In this document: in pieces, positions 6,076 to 12,971 of the stretch
Layout: each line of letters opens with the position of its first letter
Position numbering within the stretch: the first letter of the stretch is position 1
NCBI GenBank assembly: GCA_904502265.1
Contig: CAJGDT010000025.1
Coordinates: forward strand, 1-12,971
Direction of reading: 5' to 3'
DNA length: 12,971 bases
DNA from: an uncultured Barnesiella sp.
GTDB taxonomy: Bacteria; Bacteroidota; Bacteroidia; Bacteroidales; Barnesiellaceae_A
Made by a program: the position numbers and the translations under genes
The notes under the pieces: generated by a model
Seen by the model: the letters and a program-made list of their open reading frames with translations, nothing else
Told to the model about the DNA's origin: nothing
The model's database searches: none

Positions 6076-6939
6076 TTATTGAAATATTTCTTCAATTCGA
6101 GCTTGAAATTGAGCCATAAGCCAGCGTGGGGTAGAGGTGGCTCCACATATTCCTATATTGTTCTTGCCTTCGAGCCATGCAGGATTAAGTTCCTCAATGT
6201 CCGATACGAGGTGTGTGTTTTCATTTACCGAGCGACACTCCTCGTAGAGAACCTTTCCGTTACTACTTTTCTTACCACATACAAACAGTACAAGGTCGTG
6301 TGTGCGGGCAAACTCACGTATGTTGGGGATGCGGTTGGCCACTTGTCGGCAAATGGTGTCGTGCCACTCAAATTTGTCTGTTGCAGTACGTTCTTGTATC
6401 AGTTGTACTACTTCGGCAAAGTGTTGTACCGATTTGGTGGTTTGTGAGTACAAGGTGATTCGTTGGTCAAAGTCAACTTTATCCAGGTCGCCGGGTGTCT
6501 CCAATACGATAGCCTCGCCATTGGTCTGACCCACCAAGCCATTTACCTCAGCGTGTCCCACCTTTCCGTATATCAATATCTGGTCGTGGCTACCGGTGCG
6601 TGTGTCGTAACTCTTCTTTATCTTGCGTTGTAACTGTAGCACAACCGGGCAGGTCGCATCGATAATTTCAATGTTGTTTTCGCGTGCTATACGATATGTT
6701 TCGGGGGGTTCGCCATGTGCTCGTAGTAATACTTTGGCATTGCGTAGTTGGCGCAATTCGTCGTGATTGATGGTAATAAGACCCTTTGCACGGAGGCGTT
6801 CAACCTCGTTACTATTGTGAACGATATCGCCCAAGCAGTACAGTTGACCGCCTTTTTCAAGCTCCTGTTCGGCGGCTTGTATGGCACGCACTACTCCGTT
6901 GCAAAATCCCGAGTTGTTATCGATCTCTACTCTTGCCAT
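6076..6939 (-). CDS. ispH: 4-hydroxy-3-methylbut-2-enyl diphosphate reductase
   Basis: IspH (LytB, 287 aa) carries out the last step of the MEP isoprenoid pathway, reducing HMBPP to IPP and DMAPP with a 4Fe-4S cluster. The three cluster cysteines are Cys13 (GFCNGV), Cys97 (DATCPVV) and Cys197 (DTICRQV). Substrate-binding residues are also in place: His41, His75 (RAHGEPP), His129 and Glu131 (GHAEVNG), Ser225 and Asn227 (KKSSNGK) and Ser269 (GATSTP). The length is normal for the family. The gene is the last of porQ-cmk-ispH, 7 nt after cmk, and ends at the shared terminator. Confidence 0.97.
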   Translation of the reverse strand: MARVEIDNNSGFCNGVVRAIQAAEQELEKGGQLYCLGDIVHNSNEVERLRAKGLITINHDELRQLRNAKVLLRAHGEPPETYRIARENNIEIIDATCPVVLQLQRKIKKSYDTRTGSHDQILIYGKVGHAEVNGLVGQTNGEAIVLETPGDLDKVDFDQRITLYSQTTKSVQHFAEVVQLIQERTATDKFEWHDTICRQVANRIPNIREFARTHDLVLFVCGKKSSNGKVLYEECRSVNENTHLVSDIEELNPAWLEGKNNIGICGATSTPRWLMAQFQARIEEIFQ

Positions 6940-6946
6940 AATATCA

Positions 6947-7636
6947 CTATTTTATGCGGTCAATTACTTCTTGGTAACGAGCCTCGAGCCATGCATCTTG
7001 CTCGGCAATGCTCATGTGCGAGTTGTCAAGTTCTATGGCATCATCAGCTTTACGCAGAGGACTTATTTCACGATTGATATCCATCTCATCGCGCATGGCT
7101 ATATTGCGTTCGATATCATCAATATCAGCATTTTCCATTTCAGCTGCGCGGCGCTCGGCTCTCACCCGTGCCGATGCTGTAACATATATTTTCAACTCAG
7201 CCTCAGGAAAAACAGCTGTACTTATATCTCGTCCATCCATTACAATACCCTTATTATTGCCCATTGCGCGTTGTTGTGCAACAAGAGCCTCGCGTACAAA
7301 GTCTATTTGACTTACCAAACTCACGCAATCCGATACGCGCATGGTGCGTATTTCTTTCTCAACGCATATACCGTTGAGATATGTCTCTTGCTTGTTTGTA
7401 TTAGGATTGGTTGCAAAGGTTATTTTGATGTTGTTCATAACCTGTGCGAGGGCTTCACGCTGTACAATGTTGTTAATAATGAGATTGTTTTCGAGGCAAT
7501 ATAGCGTAACAGCACGATACATTGCGCCACTGTCGATATATATATAGCCTATGCGACGAGCCAATTCTTTGGCCATTGTACTCTTACCACATGAAGAGTA
7601 ACCATCGATAGCTATAGTAATGCGAGGGTGGTTCAT
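6947..7636 (-). CDS. cmk: Cytidylate kinase
   Basis: Cmk (229 aa) phosphorylates CMP and dCMP with ATP in pyrimidine salvage. The P-loop DGYSSCGKST is at 11-20, followed by the substrate motif DSGAMYRAVT (35-44) and the MDGRDIST block (133-140). The C-terminal part contains the RD and DNSHM elements usual for the family (182-183, 204-208). In the GRDIGT motif the Gly is replaced by Ser139 (codon AGT), an uncommon change at a conserved site. It lies 12 nt after porQ and 7 nt before ispH, an arrangement I recall as common in Bacteroidales, and is almost certainly co-transcribed with both. Confidence 0.96.
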   Translation of the reverse strand: MNHPRITIAIDGYSSCGKSTMAKELARRIGYIYIDSGAMYRAVTLYCLENNLIINNIVQREALAQVMNNIKITFATNPNTNKQETYLNGICVEKEIRTMRVSDCVSLVSQIDFVREALVAQQRAMGNNKGIVMDGRDISTAVFPEAELKIYVTASARVRAERRAAEMENADIDDIERNIAMRDEMDINREISPLRKADDAIELDNSHMSIAEQDAWLEARYQEVIDRIK

Positions 7637-7648
7637 TATATATTCGAT

Positions 7649-8668
7649 TTATTTTGCAAATTCGTTAAGACATGTCGATAGATTAAGCATAAGTGTTGTT
7701 CCTCCAACGTGGTGGCTGGCTACGGCCACATCAAAGGCAAACATCTTAACCTTAAGACCGGCACCGATGCTAAATCCCGATATAATGTTGCGATTGTCGG
7801 TACGCATGTCGCTTGCAGTCTTATAGTTGTATCCAATTCCTAAATAGAAATTTTCGCTAAATAGATATTCAACTCCAAAGATTAAGTGGCGGAAGAAGTG
7901 TTCGAAAAATTTGTCATTAACAACAATGCCACTACTGTTTGTTGTAGTAGTGGGGTAAGGTATTTTCCATCGCCACAAGTCATGTGCAGTAATAGAAATG
8001 CGCACAGGGGTGTTTTTTACAATTTGACTATATCCAAATTGTAGATCCATGGGCAGATTGCCATACTCGTTGGCAAAACGTTTGAGTTGTCCACCGAGGT
8101 TGCGACCTACGAGTGAAAGTGAGTATTCTTCTTCGGCATTGAAATAGTTGATACCCAAGTCGGCGGCAAGAGCCATACCGGTATATTGCTCATAGTTTGA
8201 GTAAACAAATTTGAGTTTAATGCCTCCACGCAAGCCTTCTACAATATCGTGAGAGTAGGTGCATTGAATCTGTATGTCTTGTGGGCTGAATTTACCCATT
8301 TCTGTGCCGCTCTCGTCAATCAAAGGCATTGACCCATATCCATAATACTGAATACCGGCAGCAAGAGCACTTCGGTCGGATGTTGCTACACCAAATGTTG
8401 TACCGGCAAAATGCATTCCTGCAACATACATCATGTAGTTGAATCCCCACTTGAGATTCATCTCGGGACCAAGTAAAGCAGGGTTATTCTCTATTAGAGT
8501 TATATCTTCCTCAATAATAGAAATGTTATTACCTCCCAATGCATAGGCATGTGCCGAAGGGGTAATATTCATAAAGTCGTATGATGTGCGACCCTCTTGT
8601 GCTATCATCTGCAAGGGTATAACCACCAAAGCAATAATGAGGATAATTATTTTGTTGATATAGCTCAT
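7649..8668 (-). CDS. porQ: Type IX secretion system protein PorQ
   Basis: A 339-aa outer-membrane beta-barrel protein of the PorQ family. PorQ works with PorU, PorV and PorZ at the cell surface to attach type IX secretion cargo to A-LPS. A signal peptide (to about ...PLQMIA-Q) precedes the diagnostic block YDFMNITPSAHAYALGGNN. This is followed by ENNPALL and repeated amphipathic strands rich in Tyr, Gly and Phe, ending with GGTTLMLNLSTCLNEF. An ATG six codons upstream (8686) is possible; I chose 8668 because it gives a compact signal peptide. No other T9SS gene is in the window, which is normal because T9SS genes are scattered. It appears to be the first gene of porQ-cmk-ispH. Confidence 0.9.
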   Translation of the reverse strand: MSYINKIIILIIALVVIPLQMIAQEGRTSYDFMNITPSAHAYALGGNNISIIEEDITLIENNPALLGPEMNLKWGFNYMMYVAGMHFAGTTFGVATSDRSALAAGIQYYGYGSMPLIDESGTEMGKFSPQDIQIQCTYSHDIVEGLRGGIKLKFVYSNYEQYTGMALAADLGINYFNAEEEYSLSLVGRNLGGQLKRFANEYGNLPMDLQFGYSQIVKNTPVRISITAHDLWRWKIPYPTTTTNSSGIVVNDKFFEHFFRHLIFGVEYLFSENFYLGIGYNYKTASDMRTDNRNIISGFSIGAGLKVKMFAFDVAVASHHVGGTTLMLNLSTCLNEFAK

Positions 8669-8798
8669 GTCTCTATTATAGTGCATTTATTGGCCAAAAG
8701 TGGCTCACTATTATAAACGTATCTCTTGAACAAAAATTATATATTGTGCAATAAAAATACTATGTTACACTTCAATGCCAATGCGATAAATAGAATGG

Positions 8799-9281
8799 TT
8801 ATTTCTGAATGAGTAACCAAGGATTACCAACGTAATTAGCAGGGTAACGCTTAATTATCTCCTTACGCGCTGCAACGGCTTCTTCTTTTGTCGCAAATGT
8901 GCAAGCAATGACGCGATACATACCATGTGCATTTTGGGCAACAAAAGCATTATATCCATCTTCTTTTAGTTGATCACACATACCATTTGCATTGGTACGT
9001 TGCTTAAAACTACCTACAACAACGCTATATGCCTGAATGGTTGCGTTATCAAGGGGTTTTACAGTTTCTGTACGTTCTTTGGTAGCAGACGAAGTTGATA
9101 CCATAGGCTGTATTTCGGAAATAGCATCATCGGTAGGAGTCTCTGGTGTTATAGTGGGTCGCTCAACGGCGGCTTCCATAGCCTTTTCGTAAGCAGCTTT
9201 CGTAGCTTCGTAATTACCTCTGCATGATGTTATTGTAGTAATGACAAGTAATACCCATAGGGTTAGATACAAGCGTTTCAT
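8799..9281 (-). CDS. SPOR-domain lipoprotein
   Basis: A 160-aa predicted lipoprotein. The signal peptide ends in the lipobox ITSC with lipidated Cys20; the residue after it is Arg, which does not suggest inner-membrane retention. A short helical stretch and a Thr/Pro/Ser-rich linker (about 40-80) lead to a C-terminal SPOR domain (about 84-159: YSVVVGSFKQRTNANGMC, then MYRVIACTF and EAVAARKEI). SPOR domains bind septal peptidoglycan stripped of stem peptides, so a role at the division site or in envelope maintenance is likely. It has its own promoter and lies upstream of porQ on the same strand with a 130-nt gap, so it may be a separate unit. Confidence 0.92.
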   Translation of the reverse strand: MKRLYLTLWVLLVITTITSCRGNYEATKAAYEKAMEAAVERPTITPETPTDDAISEIQPMVSTSSATKERTETVKPLDNATIQAYSVVVGSFKQRTNANGMCDQLKEDGYNAFVAQNAHGMYRVIACTFATKEEAVAARKEIIKRYPANYVGNPWLLIQK

Positions 9282-9308
9282 AATTTATAGCATTATTGGT
9301 TAATGATA

Positions 9309-9338
9309 CAAAGGTACAATATATGTTGGGCAATGCAA
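9309..9338 (-). promoter_or_regulatory. Promoter of the SPOR lipoprotein gene
   Basis: On the - strand, TTG at 9336-9338 and TACCTTTG at 9309-9316 are separated by 19 nt, a good match to the Bacteroidetes promoter. It lies 27 nt before the ATG. Confidence 0.7.
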
Positions 9339-9467
9339 TAAGAATTTGTCCTAAAAAATAACAATATCTATTTACAATAGGCCTTATGTATCATCATTAT
9401 GGTCGAACAAGCTAATACTGATATTTGTTACACATGTATAAAATGTCGCTAGCACAATAATCTAAAA

Positions 9468-9950
9468 ATGCAGATAATGAAAAATATACTTATCCTTGGA
9501 ATAGGCAATCTGGTGCTCAATGATGCCGCTGTAGGACAACATATAGTTCATATACTTAGGTCGTTTGTCATGCCCGAAGGAGTTGATATACTTGATGGTG
9601 GAGCGGGTGGAAAATCGCTTGTGACAACACTATGTCAATATAATCGTCTTATACTTGTCGATTCGGCCACTGACAATTTTCCTGCCGGAACTGTGCGTCG
9701 CCTCTCACCACGTTTCCCGCAGGACTATCCTTTACAGCTCACTACACATCAACAAGGTGTCAGAGATATTATAGATGCTATTCAAGAAAGAGATCACATG
9801 CCACAAGTAGACATGCTGGCTATCAGTGTTAATGCGCAACCCACATTAGGTATGCAACTCTCGCCTGAAGTGCGGAAGGTTATACCCCAGGTTGTACAAC
9901 TTATACTTGAGATTATTGATGATAATCACCCGGTATACCACTTCTGTTGA
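9468..9950 (+). CDS. HybD-like hydrogenase maturation protease, altered metal site
   Basis: A 160-aa homologue of the HyaD/HybD/HycI endopeptidases, which remove the C-terminal tail of [NiFe]-hydrogenase large subunits after nickel insertion. Family features: the ILILGIGNLVLND start (7-19), the ILDGGAGG block (41-48), LILVDSATD (61-69), TTHQQGV (92-98) and LSPEV (131-135). In E. coli HybD nickel is held by Glu16, Asp62 and His93. Here Asp65 and His94 match the last two, but the Glu position is Ala20 (codon GCC, 9525-9527). Nearby Asp19 is conserved in position and might help. No hydrogenase gene or hyp accessory gene is in the window. The start may be the ATG at 9477 (MKNILILG). The family is clear; activity on a hydrogenase is not. 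Confidence 0.85.
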   Translation: MQIMKNILILGIGNLVLNDAAVGQHIVHILRSFVMPEGVDILDGGAGGKSLVTTLCQYNRLILVDSATDNFPAGTVRRLSPRFPQDYPLQLTTHQQGVRDIIDAIQERDHMPQVDMLAISVNAQPTLGMQLSPEVRKVIPQVVQLILEIIDDNHPVYHFC

Positions 9951-10092
9951 AATTTGGTCTTTAGTAAAAGTAATCAAGGGAAAGCCATTTCGTGATAAAT
10001 AGAGTCTTATGGCAACAATGCGCAGTGTCCAATCTTTTATATTCATTGACAAAAATCAATCTGTAACAATACATGTTATAAATAATTATTGC

Positions 10093-10100
10093 TATCTTTG
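10093..10100 (+). promoter_or_regulatory. -7 box for the polysaccharide locus
   Basis: TATCTTTG is an exact TAnnTTTG match. It would start a transcript near 10107 with an untranslated leader of about 200 nt before the first gene at 10309. No good -33 TTG is visible at 19-21 nt upstream. Confidence 0.5.
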
Positions 10101-10111
10101 TAATGAGAGTG

Positions 10112-10133
10112 AAACTCATCAAAAGATGAGTTT
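10112..10133 (+). promoter_or_regulatory. Leader hairpin 1, with a competing fold
   Basis: AAACTCATC (10112-10120) pairs perfectly with GATGAGTTT (10125-10133) around AAAA. A second ATGAG copy at 10103-10107 can pair with the same CTCAT (10115-10119), so two mutually exclusive stems are possible at the very start of the transcript. Confidence 0.5.
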
Positions 10134-10171
10134 GCCTCAAAGTGTGACATGATCACTAAGCAATTAACCCG

Positions 10172-10193
10172 ATTATACACAACTGTGTATAAT
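10172..10193 (+). promoter_or_regulatory. Leader hairpin 2
   Basis: ATTATACAC (10172-10180) pairs perfectly with GTGTATAAT (10185-10193) around AACT, followed by TGTTTCTG. It resembles a weak attenuator or a pause hairpin; the T tract is too poor to call it a terminator. A further smaller stem is ACATAG/CTATGT at 10220-10239. Confidence 0.45.
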
Positions 10194-10308
10194 TGTTTCT
10201 GTGGCTGCAATACCTTGATACATAGTATAAAAGCTATGTGTTAAGGAGCTCTTTTATTGTATAGATGTGTATATAATCATTTTGTGATTCTAAAATTATA
10301 TAAGAATA

Positions 10309-11583
10309 ATGCCCAAGAGAGAATCTTTTATGCTGGTAATAAGCTTGCTTTTGTTTACAGTGCTTATTGTATTTAGGGATATATTTTTAATATCCATGCC
10401 AGGTTATGTTGTATCATTATTCTTTGTTGTATCGCTTCTATTTCTTTCGTACAATGACGCTATTAAGGCAATCTTTTATTTGATGCCCTTTACAAATGGA
10501 ATACCGGGTTATACAGTTTTGTTTGCATTAATAGTATTGTTGCTAAAAACTCGTAAACTAAATATTGGTCAAATTTTGCCCGCAGCTTTTATTGCTTTTC
10601 TTGAATTGGCAAATGTGTCATTCTTTCATATAGAAGCCAGGTATACGTCTGTTATCTCCTATATTTGTTTTATAACTTTGTTTTTCTTGATTTTATTTAA
10701 TCAAGATCGGCGAATAGATAAAAAAGCCTGTGTAAGGTATTTTTGTTATGGAGTATCAGTAGCTTTGCCCATAGTATATATTCCTATCATTATAAATTAT
10801 AGTTTTGATACTGTTATTTCCGGTGAGGTGCGAGGTAGCATGATTATGGGCTATGAAAATCCTGAAGATGCACTTAATCATCTCGCGATGAATGCTAATA
10901 CAATGGCATATTATTCAATTGTGTTGTTAGCGATATTGTTATGGGGGAGAAAAAAGCTCAATTTTAACAAGCCGCTCTATTATATCTTAGTAATAATATC
11001 AATTATAACAGGTGCATGTTCGTTTTCAAGAGCTTGGTTGCTACTTGTTGCGGTCATGATTTTATTATATGTTATTAATAGCCGTTATCGAGTTATATAC
11101 ATACTATTTATTGCTATTGGTTTGAGTTTTGTATTTACTACGCAAAATTTTGTAATACAAACAATTAGCGATGTTTTTGCAAGTAGAATGAATGCCGAAA
11201 ATATAGAGACAGGCGGCCTTCGAACTGTTATATTTAGTGAGTATAATGAGAAATGGAGTGCTGACATTAGTAATATTATCATAGGAACAGGGGCGGTTCA
11301 TTCTGGTGAAGTGTTAGATATTGATGTCTCTATGCACAGTGGATTACAGCAAATATGGGTAAGTCATGGGATTTTAGGACTATTGCTATATGTATTAGTA
11401 TTTCTATATTACCTCAAACATTATTGTCATAGAAAAACACCTATAGCTCAATATATGCCATTCATTTTTTGTTTTATGTTTGATCAATCCATACAATTTT
11501 TGGTTCCATATCCATTGATGCTACCGTTTCTCCCAACATTGTATTTGCTCTCGATTCCTAATGATGAGCCTATACAATGTTAA
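10309..11583 (+). CDS. Wzy/O-antigen ligase-like polysaccharide polymerase
   Basis: A 424-aa polytopic inner-membrane protein with about ten to eleven hydrophobic segments, of the O-antigen polymerase/ligase (Wzy_C, WaaL-like) type. These proteins join undecaprenyl-linked repeat units or transfer glycans on the periplasmic face. Supporting features: NANTMAYYS (195-203), the SRAW motif (240-243) at the start of a membrane segment, a large periplasmic loop (about 275-350) with a conserved-type Arg305, and MHSGLQQIWVSHGILG (342-357), which corresponds to the His-containing loop-end motif of the family. Sequence cannot distinguish polymerase from ligase; the adjacent flippase favours polymerase. 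The start could also be the ATG at 10330. It is first in an AT-rich operon, 19 nt before the flippase gene. Confidence 0.82.
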   Translation: MPKRESFMLVISLLLFTVLIVFRDIFLISMPGYVVSLFFVVSLLFLSYNDAIKAIFYLMPFTNGIPGYTVLFALIVLLLKTRKLNIGQILPAAFIAFLELANVSFFHIEARYTSVISYICFITLFFLILFNQDRRIDKKACVRYFCYGVSVALPIVYIPIIINYSFDTVISGEVRGSMIMGYENPEDALNHLAMNANTMAYYSIVLLAILLWGRKKLNFNKPLYYILVIISIITGACSFSRAWLLLVAVMILLYVINSRYRVIYILFIAIGLSFVFTTQNFVIQTISDVFASRMNAENIETGGLRTVIFSEYNEKWSADISNIIIGTGAVHSGEVLDIDVSMHSGLQQIWVSHGILGLLLYVLVFLYYLKHYCHRKTPIAQYMPFIFCFMFDQSIQFLVPYPLMLPFLPTLYLLSIPNDEPIQC

Positions 11584-11602
11584 TTGTAATATCTAAGAAA
11601 TA

Positions 11603-12859
11603 ATGTTTTTTTCGATAAATAAAATACAAGAAAAATTCAAAAATAAGGAAACGCGAGTTGTTGCATCAAATTTTGTTTGGCTATCGATGCTACAAGTTGC
11701 TAGCTACGTGTTTCCTCTAATTACAATACCCTATTTGGCAAAGGTTATTGGAAGTTACGGTTTTGGTGAAATAGCCTTTGCATCTGCAATTATGGTATGG
11801 ATACAAACTATAGCAGATTGGGGATTTAATTTGACCGCGACTCGTGATATAGCACAGAATCGTGATGATAAAGAGAAAATATCTCATATATTTTCAGCTG
11901 TAATATATTCTAGAGTACTTCTTTGTGTTGCTGCATTCATAATATTGCTTTTATTGCTTGTTACCATTCCTCGATTTTATGAAAGTGCCCCTATTATTTT
12001 ATTGACCTTCTTAATGGTTCCAGGTCATATTTTATATCCGACTTGGTTTTTTCAAGCAATAGAAAAAATGAGATATATTACGCTTTTAAGTGTTTTAATG
12101 AAAGCAATTTCTACTGTTGCAGTTTTTATATTTATTAAGTCATCTGAAGATTATATTTTATATCCCTTAATATTGTCACTAGGATATACATTTAGTGGAG
12201 CTTTGGCTATATATTTGGTATTGATTAAGTGGAAGTATAAGTTGTGTGCTGTGTCTTTTAAAGAAATAATATATACAATTAGACGATCGACAAATGTGTT
12301 TATTAATACACTTGCTCCCAACTTATATAATAGCTTTTCTACCGTACTATTAGGGTTCTATGGAACAAATAAGGATTTGGGTATATATGATGGTGGAATA
12401 AAGTTTACTCAATTAGGCGAGAGGTTTCTCGTAGTTATAGAACAGACTTTCTTCCCATTTTTATCTAGAAGAATAGATAAGCATAAAATATATGCAAAAC
12501 TGAATTTCTTTGCTTCGTTACTCATTGCTGCAATATTATTTATTGCAGCCCCCTTATTGGTTGATTGGTTTTTATCTGATGAGTTTCGGCAATCTGTAGT
12601 AGTTATTAGAATTAGAGCTGTGTCACTCGTGTTTTTTGCAATTTCCAATATATATGGAAAGAATTATTTGATTCTTAGACATAAGGATAAGCTTTTGCGT
12701 AAGATTACGCTATATTGTTCTATAGTTGGTTTTATTATTGCGTGGCCTTTATCTTATTACTGGGGTTATGTTGGTACTGCATTTACTGTAACTATATCAC
12801 TATTTTTAATGGCATTATTTACATATTTGAGTGCACGCAAAATAATGAACAAAAAATAA
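11603..12859 (+). CDS. Wzx-type polysaccharide flippase
   Basis: A 418-aa membrane protein of the MOP superfamily (polysaccharide synthesis/RfbX type) with about twelve predicted helices. It would flip undecaprenyl diphosphate-linked repeat units across the inner membrane. The N-terminal region is characteristic: FVWLSMLQVASYVFP, then TIPYLAKVIGSYGFGEIAFA, then DWGFNLTATRDIAQNRDD (about 72-89). The length is normal. Codons are very AT-rich (many ATA, TTA, TAT), unlike the nqr genes, which is common for surface-polysaccharide loci that move between strains. It lies between the Wzy-like gene and a glycosyltransferase gene with gaps of 19 and 7 nt. Confidence 0.9.
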   Translation: MFFSINKIQEKFKNKETRVVASNFVWLSMLQVASYVFPLITIPYLAKVIGSYGFGEIAFASAIMVWIQTIADWGFNLTATRDIAQNRDDKEKISHIFSAVIYSRVLLCVAAFIILLLLLVTIPRFYESAPIILLTFLMVPGHILYPTWFFQAIEKMRYITLLSVLMKAISTVAVFIFIKSSEDYILYPLILSLGYTFSGALAIYLVLIKWKYKLCAVSFKEIIYTIRRSTNVFINTLAPNLYNSFSTVLLGFYGTNKDLGIYDGGIKFTQLGERFLVVIEQTFFPFLSRRIDKHKIYAKLNFFASLLIAAILFIAAPLLVDWFLSDEFRQSVVVIRIRAVSLVFFAISNIYGKNYLILRHKDKLLRKITLYCSIVGFIIAWPLSYYWGYVGTAFTVTISLFLMALFTYLSARKIMNKK

Positions 12860-12866
12860 GTGTATA

Positions 12867-12971
12867 ATGAAGATAATAGAACTCATTCCACATCTTCACA
12901 CCGGTGGTGGAGAAAAGTTTGTAGTAGATCTTTCTAATTCATTGGCTGATAAAGGGCATGATTGTACATTA
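12867..12971 (+). CDS. Glycosyltransferase, GT4-like (N-terminal part)
   Basis: The ATG 7 nt after the flippase stop opens a frame that stays open for 35 codons to the window edge. It begins MKIIELIPHLHTGGGEKFV, followed by VDLSNSLADKGHD. The hydrophobic strand, the GGGE loop and the following helix with KGH are the typical start of GT-B fold family 4 glycosyltransferases, which add sugars from nucleotide donors on the cytoplasmic face. Donor and acceptor cannot be told from this fragment. It fits as the next gene of the repeat-unit synthesis operon. Confidence 0.82.
   Translation, partial: MKIIELIPHLHTGGGEKFVVDLSNSLADKGHDCTL

Larger units (their letters stand above)
9951..10308. other. 358-nt intergenic region before the polysaccharide genes
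   Basis: No convincing gene on either strand; the short - strand frame crossing its left edge is a shadow of the protease gene. The first 140 nt show nothing recognisable. The rest holds a -7 promoter box (10093-10100) and several hairpins (10112-10133, 10172-10193, 10220-10239). I see no upxY- or upxZ-like gene and no clear pair of inverted repeats flanking the promoter of the kind that marks an invertible promoter. Confidence 0.7.

Noticed and set aside
6881..7504. 207-codon + strand open frame across ispH and cmk
   Set aside because: It is antisense to two certain enzymes with intact catalytic motifs; its length is a by-product of their codon use.
8791..8820. Inverted repeat TGGTTATT/AGTAACCA at the end of the SPOR lipoprotein gene as a terminator
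   Set aside because: It has a mismatch, lies across the stop codon, and has no T tract next to it on the - strand.
9951..10308. Invertible promoter region as in Bacteroides capsule loci
   Set aside because: I looked for matching inverted repeats on either side of the -7 box and found only short local hairpins, and no invertase gene in the window.
1..12971. CRISPR array, insertion sequence, toxin-antitoxin or other defence system
   Set aside because: No regularly spaced direct repeats, transposase motifs or recognisable defence-gene pairs were found on either strand.

Overview
The window reads as chromosomal DNA from a member of the Bacteroidetes, most likely order Bacteroidales. The grounds are promoter -7 boxes of the TAnnTTTG type, a PorQ gene of the type IX secretion system, the porQ-cmk-ispH gene order, and mostly A-rich rather than Shine-Dalgarno leaders. 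I cannot name the genus from sequence alone.

Layout: (1) 1-3395, + strand: the 3' end of nqrB, then nqrC, nqrD, nqrE and nqrF, encoding the Na+-translocating NADH:quinone oxidoreductase, closed by a strong intrinsic terminator. Codon use looks strongly biased, as expected for a highly expressed respiratory complex. (2) 3506-4448: cdsA (phospholipid synthesis) with its own promoter, facing a small YtxH-like membrane protein gene; a shared hairpin separates them. (3) 4752-4996: a non-coding stretch unusually dense in inverted repeats, ending in the terminator of a tRNA-Gly(CCC) gene. (4) 4997-5450, - strand: a TIGR04076-type gene whose stop codon lies only 6 nt before the tRNA, so the two appear to form a protein-tRNA transcription unit with one promoter. 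(5) 5489-6070: a YfcE-like metallophosphoesterase, converging on a 20-bp perfect bidirectional terminator. (6) 6076-8668, - strand: porQ-cmk-ispH, spaced 12 and 7 nt apart and probably one operon. (7) 8799-9338, - strand: a SPOR-domain lipoprotein with a good promoter. (8) 9468-9950, +: an orphan hydrogenase-maturation-protease homologue lacking one nickel-ligand residue. (9) 10093-12971, +: an AT-rich surface-polysaccharide locus (Wzy/O-antigen-ligase-like protein, Wzx flippase, start of a GT4 glycosyltransferase), preceded by a promoter and a leader of about 200 nt rich in hairpins.

Most of the window is housekeeping. The parts that stand out are the HybD-like protease with an altered metal site, the protein-tRNA unit with the palindrome-rich spacer beyond it, and the structured leader before the polysaccharide genes. 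I see no complete novel defence or mobile system, no CRISPR array and no insertion sequence.
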